DNA from: Bacillus spizizenii TU-B-10
Lineage (GTDB): Bacteria > Bacillota > Bacilli > Bacillales > Bacillaceae
Length of the DNA stretch: 64,000 bases
Direction: 5' to 3'
Assembly: GCF_000227465.1 (NCBI RefSeq)
Contig: NC_016047.1
Location: forward strand, 2,646,857 to 2,710,856
The position numbers and the translations under genes were made by a program. Below the pieces are notes generated by a model. The model was not told where the DNA came from. It did no database searches and saw only the letters and a program-made list of their open reading frames with translations. Positions 29,549 through 37,739 of the stretch are shown one piece after another; the stretch's first letter is position 1, and every line of letters begins with the position of its first letter.

Positions 29549-29940
29549 AATGAAATCCTCATGCATTTGCGTGCATTGAAAAAAACAGAAAAAGCGTTTC
29601 CCTTCATGATCCGATCGGGCAGGATAAGGAAGGGAATGAAATAAGCCTGATTGACGTTTTGAAATCAGAAAACGAAGACGTGATAGATACGATCCAACTC
29701 AATATGGAGCTTGAAAAAGTGAAACAATACATTGACATTTTAGATGACCGTGAGAAAGAAGTGATTGTCGGGCGGTTTGGGCTTGATTTGAAGAAGGAAA
29801 AAACGCAGCGTGAGATTGCCAAAGAACTCGGTATCTCGCGCAGCTATGTACCACGGATTGAAAAGCGGGCGCTGATGAAGATGTTTCATGAGTTTTACCG
29901 GGCGGAGAAGGAAAAGCGGAAGAAAGCGAAGGGGAAATGA
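29549..29940 (+). pseudogene. spoIIIC: 3' half of sigK (spoIIIC-like), frameshifted
   Basis: The plus strand encodes [14 protein letters not shown], then after a frame change [18 protein letters not shown] and on to the region-4 helix-turn-helix ([18 protein letters not shown]) and terminus [11 protein letters not shown]. This is the C-terminal part of sporulation sigma-K. In B. subtilis the sigK gene is split by the skin element and this half is spoIIIC. The residual open frame starts at TTG 29659 (93 residues). The AATGA near 29550 matches the short core I recall for skin excision. A working sigK must lie elsewhere. Confidence 0.75.
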
Positions 29941-30176
29941 TGTAGAAGAAGCCAGATCAGAGATCAGACATTCCGGCTTTTCTCTACTACTTTTAAAAGA
30001 AACTTTTTAGAGAGAGTATATGAGAAAGAGACGTGACAGTTATGAATAATTTTTTACCCAACTCGTTACTGCAATAACATCATTGACAAAACTCAATGGT
30101 CAATTTCCAAGAAAGACGGATAGGATTGGAGCAAATGACCTCACTCATAAGTCTTTTGCTTGCCCCTCCCTCTAGA

Positions 30177-30421
30177 TTAAAGCGAGTTCTTCTTGATCGT
30201 TTGTTTGTCAGTCGATACCCTTACATATATTGCTCTCACCCTGGATCTCCTTCCTTTAATATATATAAAGATAGCAATCGATAATGCATTTGTCAGCTTG
30301 CGATCCCTCGACAAATTATCTTGCCCAACACGAAGATTCACATCGTGTAACAATTGGTTGTAATTTCGGTGCACTGAGCAGATATTTTATCTAGAAGTTC
30401 TCGAATTTCATCTTCAATCAT
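30177..30421 (-). pseudogene. 5' remnant of a large serine recombinase and its upstream small gene
   Basis: On the minus strand an ATG at 30421 opens MIEDEIRELLDKISAQCTEI, breaking after about 27 codons. Further on, AAGGAGA precedes GTG 30239, opening RAIYVRVSTDKQTIKKNSL and a stop at 30177. IYVRVSTD.Q is the catalytic-serine start of SpoIVCA-type serine recombinases. Everything after 20 residues is lost. Its presence beside yqaB and spoIIIC remnants points to the former skin-type element. Confidence 0.65.
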
Positions 30422-30422
30422 A

Positions 30423-30674
30423 TTGATCATTCCTTACATATTAATTAGCAAACTAAGCATTTTGATTAGCAGACTAACTACATCATGCGCTTATTTTCCA
30501 CGTCAAATATTAGATAGAACAGAATACAAACGATGCACAGAAAGATTGATTAATCAAGGGTGTATAAAAAGCTGCATACTGAGGAAAAAAGCCTTTGGCG
30601 GAAAAAAGGAAGAAGCATACATATTTCTCCGTAAATTTATAGGTATATATGGATATACAAAAGGTGCGCTCTAA
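30423..30674 (+). CDS. doubtful small ORF in a decayed region
   Basis: 83 codons with two short hydrophobic stretches at the start and a basic second half (RKKAFGGKKEEAYIF). No convincing ribosome binding site and no family resemblance. It ends inside a terminator hairpin shared with the next gene. The second half could be the tail of a lost DNA-binding protein. Reported mainly to account for the space. Confidence 0.2.
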   Translation: MIIPYILISKLSILISRLTTSCAYFPRQILDRTEYKRCTERLINQGCIKSCILRKKAFGGKKEEAYIFLRKFIGIYGYTKGAL

Positions 30675-30690
30675 CTGAGTGCACCTCTTG
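30659..30690. terminator. terminator of the dehydrogenase-like gene
   Basis: AGGTGCGCT / AGTGCACCT stem (one G-T), flanked by AAAA on one side and TTGTTTTT on the other; usable in both directions, 4 bp from the stop at 30694. Confidence 0.65.
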
Positions 30691-30693
30691 TTT

Positions 30694-31428
30694 TTATGAA
30701 TTGTATATTTCTCTGTTTAGATTCACAACATCCTCGTGTGAAAAATCAACATCCTTTTTCTCTGCAAATATTTCTATCACTTTGTCGCGTAGTAATGGTG
30801 CTTTTTCTTTATTCGCCTTTTTCAACGCAATTGTGAGTTCATCTTTTGTTAGCTCTGTGCAGTAAGCAGGAGTTCCTGGCTGCTGTCTCCAAGAGTCACT
30901 TAAAGAACCGCCGTCTACTGCATCGAAGCCTAACTCGGATACTACGTCCATGACTACTTGTTTTTGTGATGTATCATTACCAGCAACTGCCATAGCGATT
31001 CGTTCACTAGAATCTACGGATGTTCCTTCATTTTCTAAAGTATAGGCTAATAAGTTGTTGAACGCTTTAATGACAGGTCTGCCTAATTGATTTGAAACCC
31101 AAACACTTTCAACCATTCCGTTCTCGATTTCTTCAATTTTGTCGTCTCTAAAAGGATAATAATTTGAAGTATCTACAATGATTACTTCCTCTCCGACTTG
31201 ATCGATAATGTTCCGAATGCTTGGCATTGCTTTTGTAGGAAGAGATAATATAAGAACATCAATATTTTTAATTGCATCCTCTACGCGCACAGTTGTTCCA
31301 GCAAGCTCTTTTCCTTCTAAAAATTCAATTCCCCTTGCATCTGCAATTTTGACATCATGCCCATTCTTAACTAATTTTTTAGAAATAATTGAGCCAATTG
31401 ATCCTGCACCTATAATTCCGAATTTCAC
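30694..31428 (-). CDS. F420/NADP-type oxidoreductase (NAD(P)-binding)
   Basis: 244 residues with N-terminal Rossmann motif FGIIGAGSIGSIISKKL and a DTSNYYPFRD segment, then QLGRPVIKAFNNLLA, typical of the NADPH-dependent F420 reductase-like family, in which Bacillus members use NADP(H) with an unknown partner. Start is GTG 31428, six bases after AGGAGGG. It is divergent from the HxlR regulator gene, and the repeated 42-bp element lies in the shared upstream region, so it may be in the same regulon. Confidence 0.75.
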   Translation of the reverse strand: MKFGIIGAGSIGSIISKKLVKNGHDVKIADARGIEFLEGKELAGTTVRVEDAIKNIDVLILSLPTKAMPSIRNIIDQVGEEVIIVDTSNYYPFRDDKIEEIENGMVESVWVSNQLGRPVIKAFNNLLAYTLENEGTSVDSSERIAMAVAGNDTSQKQVVMDVVSELGFDAVDGGSLSDSWRQQPGTPAYCTELTKDELTIALKKANKEKAPLLRDKVIEIFAEKKDVDFSHEDVVNLNREIYNS

Positions 31429-31599
31429 TATTTTCCCTCCTAAAGAATTTGTATATAAAAGAATAATTCTGCTTAAAGTAACACAATTATATGTTTACCA
31501 AATCGCAACATATAATCATTAGATATGAAAAACGAATTGAGTATTGAATATTTCTTTTACATATACTAGAATAAAACCATTTCTCATCTTTTTAAAGTA

Positions 31600-31641
31600 G
31601 GCAATTAAAATTGCCGTAGTACATTTTTTTGTACGTAACAG
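31600..31641. repeat. copy A of a 42-bp repeated regulatory element
   Basis: Contains a near-palindrome GGCAATT-AAAATTGCC, then GTAC-ATTTTTTT-GTAC. The same 42 bp (three mismatches) occurs in inverted orientation at 32238-32279. It lies in the divergent promoter region of the HxlR gene and the 31428 gene. Confidence 0.75.
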
Positions 31642-31659
31642 TAGAAAGCAGGTGAAAAG

Positions 31660-32019
31660 GTGTCTAGAATATGTAAGGATGGATTTGACAAAGAGTGTAT
31701 AAAGGAACAAAGAGAAGTATATGGCATTGCCTATACCCAAAATATACTTTCAGGACGCTGGAAGTATATTATTCTTTGGTTTTTAAAAACAAAAGAACGT
31801 CGTTATAGCGAAATTAAAGCTTTTTTATGGGACATTTCACAAGGTTCTCTTACAAAGCAGTTGAGAGAACTAGAAACAGATGGATTAATTAAGCGAGAGG
31901 TTTTTCCTGAGGTTCCTCCTCGTGTAGAGTATTCACTAACCTCAAAAGGGAAAGAATTCATTCCTATAATTGATTTGATGGAAGAGTTCGGGAAGAAGTT
32001 TGGGGAGCAGGTAGACTAA
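31660..32019 (+). CDS. HxlR-family (HypR/YodB-like) redox regulator
   Basis: 119 residues, winged-helix HxlR domain (LSGRWKYIILWFLKTKERRYSEI, then GSLTKQLRELETDGLI). Two N-terminal cysteines, Cys5 and Cys13 (RICKDGFDKECIKE), fall where YodB, CatR and HypR carry their redox-sensing cysteine. The start is GTG 31660 with AGGTGA upstream. It is flanked by inverted copies of a 42-bp element and followed by a nitroreductase gene, the same pairing as HypR with HypO. Probably it responds to quinones, hypochlorite or disulfide stress (inference). Confidence 0.82.
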   Translation: MSRICKDGFDKECIKEQREVYGIAYTQNILSGRWKYIILWFLKTKERRYSEIKAFLWDISQGSLTKQLRELETDGLIKREVFPEVPPRVEYSLTSKGKEFIPIIDLMEEFGKKFGEQVD

Positions 32020-32082
32020 TTTTACGATAAGAGTTTGTGAAGAAATGTATTAAAGTAACGGGGGCAAGAGTTAAAAGATCAG

Positions 32083-32110
32083 AAGCTGTCTAATGTGGCA
32101 GCTTTTTTTT
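32083..32110 (+). terminator. terminator of the HxlR gene
   Basis: AAGCTG / CAGCTT stem, 10-nt loop, followed by TTTTTTTT, 64 bp after the stop. Confidence 0.65.
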
Positions 32111-32237
32111 ACTACTAAGCAGGTTAACACAACAAGAGCTTCCTTTTTTTGGGACATTTGCTGGATTAATAATCTTTTGTTTGTTCCATTTAAATTCTTT
32201 TTCAAATCCGTCTTAACAAAATCTAGCCATCTTTTTG

Positions 32238-32279
32238 CTATTAAGTACAAAAAAATGTACTACGGCAATTTAAATTGCC
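32238..32279. repeat. copy B (inverted) of the 42-bp regulatory element
   Basis: Inverted copy of 31600-31641; here the inner palindrome GGCAATTTAAATTGCC is perfect. It sits about 120 bp upstream of the nitroreductase start, a good operator position. Confidence 0.75.
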
Positions 32280-32401
32280 CTCTTCATAAATTAGAGTGAT
32301 GATTTTATCATATTGTATACAAGTTACATTATTTTTTTACAAATAACCCTATCCAACTTAATCAGCTTGCATCTAATATTTAAGAAAGGAAGAATGTCAA
32401 T

Positions 32402-33142
32402 ATGAATACTACAATTGAATTACTTAGTAATCATACATCCATACGTTCTTTTACAAATCAACCACTGACAGAGGAGCAACGAGAAGCAATCTTTAAGGCA
32501 GCTAATCAAACTTCATCTTTCAGCCTTCTCCAGGCCGTTTCTATCATTAGAATTACAGATCCAGATCTTCGAAAAAAAGTGATGGAACTTTCTGCGAATC
32601 AGCCTTATATTGAAGAGGCAGCAGAGTTTTGGATTTTTTGTGCCGATTTTAACCGAAATCATCAAATTGCTCCCAATGTAGACCTTGAGTATATTGAATA
32701 CCTTCTAATAGGTACATTTGATGCTGGGCTAATGGCTCAAAATGCTTTGACCGCAGCCGAATCAATGGGACTCGGTGGTGTATATATCGGTGGAGTAAGA
32801 CTTCATATTACAGAATTAACTGAGGTATTACATTTACCAAAGCATGTGATTCCTTTAGTGGGGCTATGCATAGGCCATCCTGCTGGAGAGAACCCCGGAC
32901 TAAAACCACGTTTGCCTCAATCAATGGTCATGTTTGATAATCAGTACCAGCCACTAGACGAAGAAACATTAGCAACCTATGATCAACAGATGCGTGAGTA
33001 TTACCGAGAACGCCCAGTTAAAGCGCCTTTCACAGTGAAAAAAGTAAAGGGATGGAAAGATCATATCGAGGATCATCTTGAAAGAAGCAAACTCCCCTTC
33101 ATGCTTGAGTATTTAAATAAACAGGGATTTGCTAAAAAATAA
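32402..33142 (+). CDS. NfrA-like FMN nitroreductase
   Basis: 246 residues, nitroreductase fold of the NfsA/NfrA type: HTSIRSFTNQPLTEEQ at the N-terminus, SMGLGGVYIGGVR near residue 125, LVGLCIGHPA near 160 and the C-terminal PRLPQS region for FMN binding. NAD(P)H-dependent reduction of quinones, nitroaromatics or disulfides. AAGGAAGAATG ribosome binding site. It is downstream of the HxlR-type regulator and carries the same 42-bp element in its promoter region, so regulation by that protein is likely. Confidence 0.88.
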   Translation: MNTTIELLSNHTSIRSFTNQPLTEEQREAIFKAANQTSSFSLLQAVSIIRITDPDLRKKVMELSANQPYIEEAAEFWIFCADFNRNHQIAPNVDLEYIEYLLIGTFDAGLMAQNALTAAESMGLGGVYIGGVRLHITELTEVLHLPKHVIPLVGLCIGHPAGENPGLKPRLPQSMVMFDNQYQPLDEETLATYDQQMREYYRERPVKAPFTVKKVKGWKDHIEDHLERSKLPFMLEYLNKQGFAKK

Positions 33143-33178
33143 ATTTTTTACAAGAGGACATTTCTGCATTCCATCCAC

Positions 33179-33216
33179 ATAAAAGAGGAAGAGTTTTGAC
33201 ACTCTTCCTCTTTATG
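33179..33216. terminator. terminator of the nitroreductase gene
   Basis: AAAGAGGAAGAG / CTCTTCCTCTTT perfect 12-bp stem, 8-nt loop, 37 bp after the stop at 33142. Confidence 0.8.
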
Positions 33217-33350
33217 CACCAACTCGATCTGCGGAAATTTTGAAATCGCCGTTTGAAGCGCTGTCTTCATCTACGAAGTGAGTTTTTTAATGAGCTAATC
33301 CCCAAAACCACTTAATCCCATTGAGAGATTTTCCATGAGAACCAAAAAGT

Positions 33351-33661
33351 CTACTCTACTATTATTTTAAACTCATCCTCTAATTCCTCTTGAGCCTCTT
33401 GTAAAACTTCTAATACATCATCAGCGTATGAACCTAAAAACTTTTTACTAAACTCAAAATTTCTCCAGACTAAAGTTAACGGCAACTCTATCCACCCTGT
33501 AAGGCAATCCCATAAAGCGTCTAAATTTTTCCCATAGTAGTCTGGGAAGTCTAATTTATCTTTTAAAGCTTCATGTAAAACTTCTTTATTTTCAAAGTCT
33601 TTTCCGTTTATAAATATTTTTTTTCATTAAAAAATATGTCCTCTATTATTTTAACTAACAT
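33351..33661 (-). pseudogene. barstar-family ribonuclease inhibitor, frameshifted in a poly-A tract
   Basis: Minus strand: ATG 33661 opens MLVKIIEDIFFNEK; after a run of eight A the frame must shift by one base to continue INGKDFENKEVLHEALKDKL and DYYGKNLDALWDCLTGWIEL, ending EDEFKIIVE at 33351. The G.D...K..LH..L...L..P.YYG.NLDALWD pattern is barstar. With nine A the gene would be a normal protein of about 103 residues, so this is either a recent mutation or a phase-variable tract. It is similar to the barstar-like YrdF of B. subtilis. No barnase-like gene is nearby. Confidence 0.75.
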
Positions 33662-33880
33662 TTTAGAATGATCTGTTGTTTTATACATTAATACATCATT
33701 CGAATAAAGTATCCTTTCATACTTATATGCCTGTTTTCCTTAAAAAAATTTCCTAAATTATTATTTTAGTATGATAAGGAAATTTTAAGGGAATTGATAG
33801 CAAAAATATGGTATCGTTATTTCCGTTGTTTTAGACTTTAAAATTATCAGTTCACAGACATTAAATTGGAGGAGCGTTAT

Positions 33881-34252
33881 ATGAAAAAAATAGCTCTTGT
33901 TCTTTTAGCTCTAATCATTATTATCGGGGGCATATCCTTAATTGTTCATTTTAACAATCGAAAAGTAGCTGAAGATAAGATCGACCAGTATATTGCTGAT
34001 TATGGTATTCCCAAAAAAGAGATTAAATCAGAGGATTATCCTATGCTTAATTCTTTGAGTTCACCTAAAGGGTTCTTTAAAACTGTTTATGTAAAGAATG
34101 AAACTGACAAAAACAACTATTACATTTTTCACTACGATCCTTCTAACAAAAAAGTTACGTTTTCAGGTGTTGTAGATGGAAATGAAGTATCAATCAATGA
34201 TAAATTGGTTAAAAAATTGAAGTATCAACCCTCTGATAAGGTATTGAAATAA
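33881..34252 (+). CDS. DUF3139-type secreted or membrane-anchored small protein
   Basis: 123 residues: one N-terminal membrane helix (about 4-22, ALVLLALIIIIGGISLIV), then a polar extracellular domain with YIADYGIPKKEI. It resembles DUF3139 proteins of Bacillus, whose function is unknown. GGAGGAG lies six bases before ATG 33881, which I prefer to the earlier in-frame ATG at 33866. A compact terminator overlaps the stop. Confidence 0.7.
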   Translation: MKKIALVLLALIIIIGGISLIVHFNNRKVAEDKIDQYIADYGIPKKEIKSEDYPMLNSLSSPKGFFKTVYVKNETDKNNYYIFHYDPSNKKVTFSGVVDGNEVSINDKLVKKLKYQPSDKVLK

Positions 34253-34274
34253 AGCCCTCGCTTGAGGGCTTTAT
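34251..34274 (+). terminator. terminator of the DUF3139 gene
   Basis: AAAGCCCTC / GAGGGCTTT stem with a 4-nt loop, directly at the stop codon, then TATCATTTT. Confidence 0.75.
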
Positions 34275-34284
34275 CATTTTAATA

Positions 34285-34442
34285 ATAACTCCAAGTTTCG
34301 CTTTAGTCTTAGGCCCATAAATTCCATCAGGAGAAAGCCCATGCATTAACTAAAATCGTCTAATTGCATCTGCTGTTTTTGGTCCATATACGCCGTCAAT
34401 TCAAATAAAGAGCTGCCAGCGCTTTTTGAATCTGCCGCACTT
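34285..34442 (-). pseudogene. peptidoglycan-binding tail of a phage endolysin
   Basis: Minus-strand pieces EVRQIQKALAALYF, then GVYGPKTADAIRRF-like text and MHGLSPDGIYGPKTKAKLGV in different frames: two copies of the peptidoglycan-binding repeat (IQ.AL / G.YGPKT). This is the C-terminal part of a CwlA/XlyA-type amidase, a prophage lysis enzyme. Catalytic domain absent; frameshifts and a deletion present. Confidence 0.6.
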
Positions 34443-34476
34443 CTTTGCCCCTTGTCCAATTATTTTACATATCATT
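34443..34476 (+). pseudogene. fragment of the yqaB-like gene (copy 2)
   Basis: About 32 bp nearly identical to 29331-29362 (codes SNYFTYHFC). Joins directly to the endolysin remnant, showing recombination between prophage pieces. Confidence 0.6.
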
Positions 34477-34548
34477 TTTGCATGAGAAAGACGGTCAGGA
34501 TCGTAGCAGTTGACTTCGCTTATGGGTCCTTACTTGCAGAGTATAAAA

Positions 34549-34580
34549 ACACCGATAGTTAGAAATTATCGGTGTTTTCT
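34549..34580 (+). terminator. hairpin terminator in decayed region
   Basis: ACACCGATA / TATCGGTGT stem, 8-nt loop, then TTTTCT. Its original gene is not evident; 34476-34767 contains nothing else I can support. Confidence 0.55.
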
Positions 34581-34767
34581 CGGACAATTATTACGCCCAC
34601 TAGGCCCCTCAATAAAGGTGGAAGCTTATTGTAAGCATTCAAGCACTTGAAATCATTCATCTCTATTTACTCTGTTTTATATTCATTTTGGGCACAATTT
34701 TTCCGTATAAAAAATCTCGTAAGCAAAATCACAGTAACTTGTTATATTGTCGATTTTAAAATCAACG

Positions 34768-35589
34768 TTACACCTCCTTAACTTGAAGGAGGATTTTTGC
34801 ATATGTATTTTCATACCCGTCAACTACCATCTCATCCAGCATATATTCCTCATATGCATTTTCTCCTATTTGCATTCCATTCTTTTCAATGAACTCAATG
34901 ATTCTGCGGTAAGCCTCTTCAGTGTTTCCACCTATTTCATAACCAACAGCATACAGGCCTTTTGGCCGTATATGATAATTTATTTTCTCTATCCCATCTT
35001 TTACTTTTATATAAAAGTAACTGTAATTGTAAAAGTCTTTTTCTAATATTTGTTCCCGTGCAAAGATTCCGCCTATCGGATATCCTTCATCTAACTCATA
35101 CTGTTGAACTTCATGAATGAGTTCTGAAATGGCAGCCACATATTTTCGTTCTGGTAAGTTTAATGTTTTTCGGCTTAACATGAATTTTTCTTCATTTAAA
35201 TATTCAAAAGAAATCGAGGAAAAATCAGTCTCAAGTGCTTGTTCAGTAAGCGCCACTTTTGTATGTAAGATCGTTTGCAATTGCTTAAGCTCATTTATTT
35301 TTTTATCAATCTCAATAGACTTTTCTTTTAGAACATGCAATATTTTGTCTGGTGTTTTGTCTTTTATTAGACGCTTTATTTCTTTTAAAGGAACGCCAAG
35401 CTCTTTAAATAGACTGATGACTTGAAAAATCTCAAATTGATGATAGGAATAATACCTATACCCATTTTCTTTTTTTATTTCCGGAGAGAATAGACCAATC
35501 TCGTCATAATGAAATAAGGTTTGTTTTTTTACACGACAGAGCTTCGAAAACTCACCTGTTGTGAAATACTTCCTCACATCTTCGCTCAT
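34768..35589 (-). CDS. bltR: MerR-family activator of blt
   Basis: 273 residues: N-terminal MerR helix-turn-helix (FTTGEFSKLCRVKKQTLFHYDEI), a long dimer coiled coil (about 80-125) and a C-terminal GyrI/BmrR-like drug-binding domain. It is divergent from the efflux gene blt; the 127-bp gap contains a MerR-type promoter with a 19-bp spacer. In B. subtilis BltR activates the blt-bltD transcript, although its natural inducer is not known to me. Confidence 0.92.
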   Translation of the reverse strand: MSEDVRKYFTTGEFSKLCRVKKQTLFHYDEIGLFSPEIKKENGYRYYSYHQFEIFQVISLFKELGVPLKEIKRLIKDKTPDKILHVLKEKSIEIDKKINELKQLQTILHTKVALTEQALETDFSSISFEYLNEEKFMLSRKTLNLPERKYVAAISELIHEVQQYELDEGYPIGGIFAREQILEKDFYNYSYFYIKVKDGIEKINYHIRPKGLYAVGYEIGGNTEEAYRRIIEFIEKNGMQIGENAYEEYMLDEMVVDGYENTYAKILLQVKEV

Positions 35590-35599
35590 AAAAACCTCC

Positions 35600-35630
35600 T
35601 TGACTATACGGTAACCATATACCTTATGAT
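35600..35630 (+). promoter_or_regulatory. MerR-type blt promoter
   Basis: TTGACT, 19-bp spacer containing the dyad ATACGGT-A-ACCATAT, then TATGAT. The overlong 19-bp spacer is the hallmark of promoters untwisted by MerR activators. Confidence 0.85.
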
Positions 35631-35716
35631 TTGATTGTACTTGAAAAGAGCTTCAATCTACAAAGAAAAGGATAGGATAGGTAACAAGGGTTTCAATTTA
35701 GTAAAGGGGAATTCAG

Positions 35717-36919
35717 ATGAAAAAATCAATAAATGATCAAAAAATGATATTCATTATACTATTAAGCAACATCTTCGTAGCATTTCTTGGTATCGGTTTA
35801 ATTATCCCAGTTATGCCTTCTTTTATGAAAATCATGCATTTATCTGGCAGCACTATGGGTTATCTTGTTGCGGCTTTCGCCATTTCTCAGTTAATTACTT
35901 CACCTTTTGCGGGAAGGTGGGTTGACCGTTTCGGGAGAAAAAAAATGATTGTTCTCGGGTTGCTTATTTTCAGTTTATCAGAGTTGATTTTCGGATTAGG
36001 GACTCATGTTTCAATATTTTATTTTTCGAGGATACTGGGTGGCATAAGCGCTGCTTTTATCATGCCCGCGGTAACAGCATATGTAGCTGATATTACAACC
36101 GTAAAGGAAAGATCAAAGGCTATGGGATATGTTTCGGCTGCAATTAGCACCGGCTTTATTATTGGACCAGGTGCGGGAGGGTTTATTGCCGGCTTTGGCA
36201 TCCGCATGCCGTTTTTCTTCGCTTCCGCCATAGCATTAATGGCAGCTGTATCTTCCGTTTTTATACTAAAAGAGTCATTGTCAAAAGAAGAACGCCATCA
36301 GCTCTCGTCTCATACAAAGGAATCAAATTTTTTAAAAGACTTGAAGAGGTCCATTCATCCAGTCTATTTTATTGCATTTATTATCGTCTTTGTAATGGCT
36401 TTCGGTTTATCAGCTTATGAAACGGTATTCAGCTTGTTTTCTGATCATAAATTTGGCTTCACGCCAAAAGATATCGCAACCATTATTACGATAAGTTCCA
36501 TTGTTGCGGTAGTTATTCAAGTTTTACTATTCGGGAAATTGGTCAACAAACTTGGAGAGAAAAGAATGATTCAGCTTTGCTTAATAGTCGGTGCGATCTT
36601 AGCTTTCGTGTCTACTGTTATGTCAGGATTTATAACTGTTTTGCTTGTAACTTGTTTTATTTTTCTGGCGTTCGATTTGCTACGCCCGGCCTTAACTACT
36701 CATTTATCCAATATGGCCGGTAACCAGCAGGGGTTCGTAGCAGGCATGAACTCCACATACACCAGCCTGGGAAATATATTTGGTCCTGCTCTAGGCGGTA
36801 TACTATTTGATCTTAACATTCATTATCCTTTCCTTTTTGCAGGTTTCGTTATGATTGTCGGTCTTGGTCTTACAATGGTTTGGAAAGAAAAATGGAATGA
36901 TGTTTCAACCTTGAATTAA
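35717..36919 (+). CDS. blt: multidrug efflux transporter Blt
   Basis: 400-residue major facilitator, 12 hydrophobic helices. Motif A between helices 2 and 3 (GRWVDRFGRKKM), and motif C in helix 5 (GFIIGPGAGGF) typical of drug/H+ antiporters. In B. subtilis Blt exports cationic drugs and spermidine. AAGGGGA ribosome binding site. Nearly the whole sequence fits what I remember of Blt. Normally bltD follows closely; here 337 bp intervene. Confidence 0.95.
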   Translation: MKKSINDQKMIFIILLSNIFVAFLGIGLIIPVMPSFMKIMHLSGSTMGYLVAAFAISQLITSPFAGRWVDRFGRKKMIVLGLLIFSLSELIFGLGTHVSIFYFSRILGGISAAFIMPAVTAYVADITTVKERSKAMGYVSAAISTGFIIGPGAGGFIAGFGIRMPFFFASAIALMAAVSSVFILKESLSKEERHQLSSHTKESNFLKDLKRSIHPVYFIAFIIVFVMAFGLSAYETVFSLFSDHKFGFTPKDIATIITISSIVAVVIQVLLFGKLVNKLGEKRMIQLCLIVGAILAFVSTVMSGFITVLLVTCFIFLAFDLLRPALTTHLSNMAGNQQGFVAGMNSTYTSLGNIFGPALGGILFDLNIHYPFLFAGFVMIVGLGLTMVWKEKWNDVSTLN

Positions 36920-37002
36920 CTCTATTCTCTATAAAATCAAATTTTGACATTTAGATAGCAGGGAATGCCTCAGATTAGGCACAAGAAGGAAAGGTTCTTT
37001 AT

Positions 37003-37236
37003 TTGATCAGCTACATGTTCCTTGAGGTGAATATAGTTTATGCTGAGTATTGTCAAGCTGTCAGCAATCTTAGGATTTCATCTGCCATCACCCTAAACAG
37101 AAGCCAGATTTTATTGATACCTTTCCTCTTGATTCTTCCTATATTTCTCGGAAGCATGTCCATGTGTCTTGCATGTCCGTTAGCCTGGGGTTATTTATTA
37201 TCATCCCTTGAAAATATATTATCCTTTTCGGAATAA
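37003..37236 (+). CDS. doubtful hydrophobic ORF between blt and bltD
   Basis: 77 codons with one clear membrane stretch (QILLIPFLLILPIFLGSMSM). No family recognised; the apparent start is a non-ATG codon with AAGGAAAGG upstream at a long distance. It may be a remnant inserted into the blt operon, which would lengthen the usual blt-bltD gap. Could equally be non-coding spacer. Confidence 0.25.
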   Translation: MISYMFLEVNIVYAEYCQAVSNLRISSAITLNRSQILLIPFLLILPIFLGSMSMCLACPLAWGYLLSSLENILSFSE

Positions 37237-37256
37237 GAAAATAAGGAGAATGTAGT

Positions 37257-37715
37257 ATGAGTATAAAAATAAAAGCAGTTACTGACGATAATCGTACTGC
37301 AATTCTTGCTCTACATGTCAGCGAGAATCAAATATCATATATTGAATCAACAAAAGCATGTTTAGAGGATGCAAAAGAATGTCACTATTATAAACCTGTC
37401 GGGCTTTACTATGAAGGAGATCTAGTCGGTTTTGCAATGTATGGATTGTTTCCTGAATATGATGAAGATAATAAAAATGGAAGAGTCTGGCTTGATCGAT
37501 TCTTTATTGACGAACACTATCAGGGAAAAGGATTAGGAAAGAAAATGCTTAAAGCTCTCATTCAACACCTTGCTGAGTTATATAAATGTAAGAGGATTTA
37601 TTTAAGTATATTTGAAAATAATATTCATGCTCTTCGCCTTTATCAAAGGTTTGGTTTTCAATTTAATGGTGAACTCGATTTTAGTGGCGAAAAAGTAATG
37701 GTAAAAGAGCTATAG
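37257..37715 (+). CDS. bltD: spermine/spermidine N-acetyltransferase
   Basis: 152-residue GNAT acetyltransferase: acyl-CoA loop YQGKGLGKKMLKALI near 95-110, strand WLDRFFID before it, and RLYQRFGF near 135. It acetylates polyamines, complementing polyamine export by Blt. AAGGAGAATG ribosome binding site; same orientation as blt. The sequence agrees with what I know of BltD. Confidence 0.92.
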   Translation: MSIKIKAVTDDNRTAILALHVSENQISYIESTKACLEDAKECHYYKPVGLYYEGDLVGFAMYGLFPEYDEDNKNGRVWLDRFFIDEHYQGKGLGKKMLKALIQHLAELYKCKRIYLSIFENNIHALRLYQRFGFQFNGELDFSGEKVMVKEL

Positions 37716-37739
37716 GTTCTTAAATGGTTTCCAAGCCCC

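Noticed and set aside
34769..34797. CCTCCTT / AAGGAGG hairpin with T-run at the end of bltR
   Set aside because: Lies within the last codons of bltR and its T-run points into the gene on the opposite strand; kept as chance or a minor terminator, not listed.
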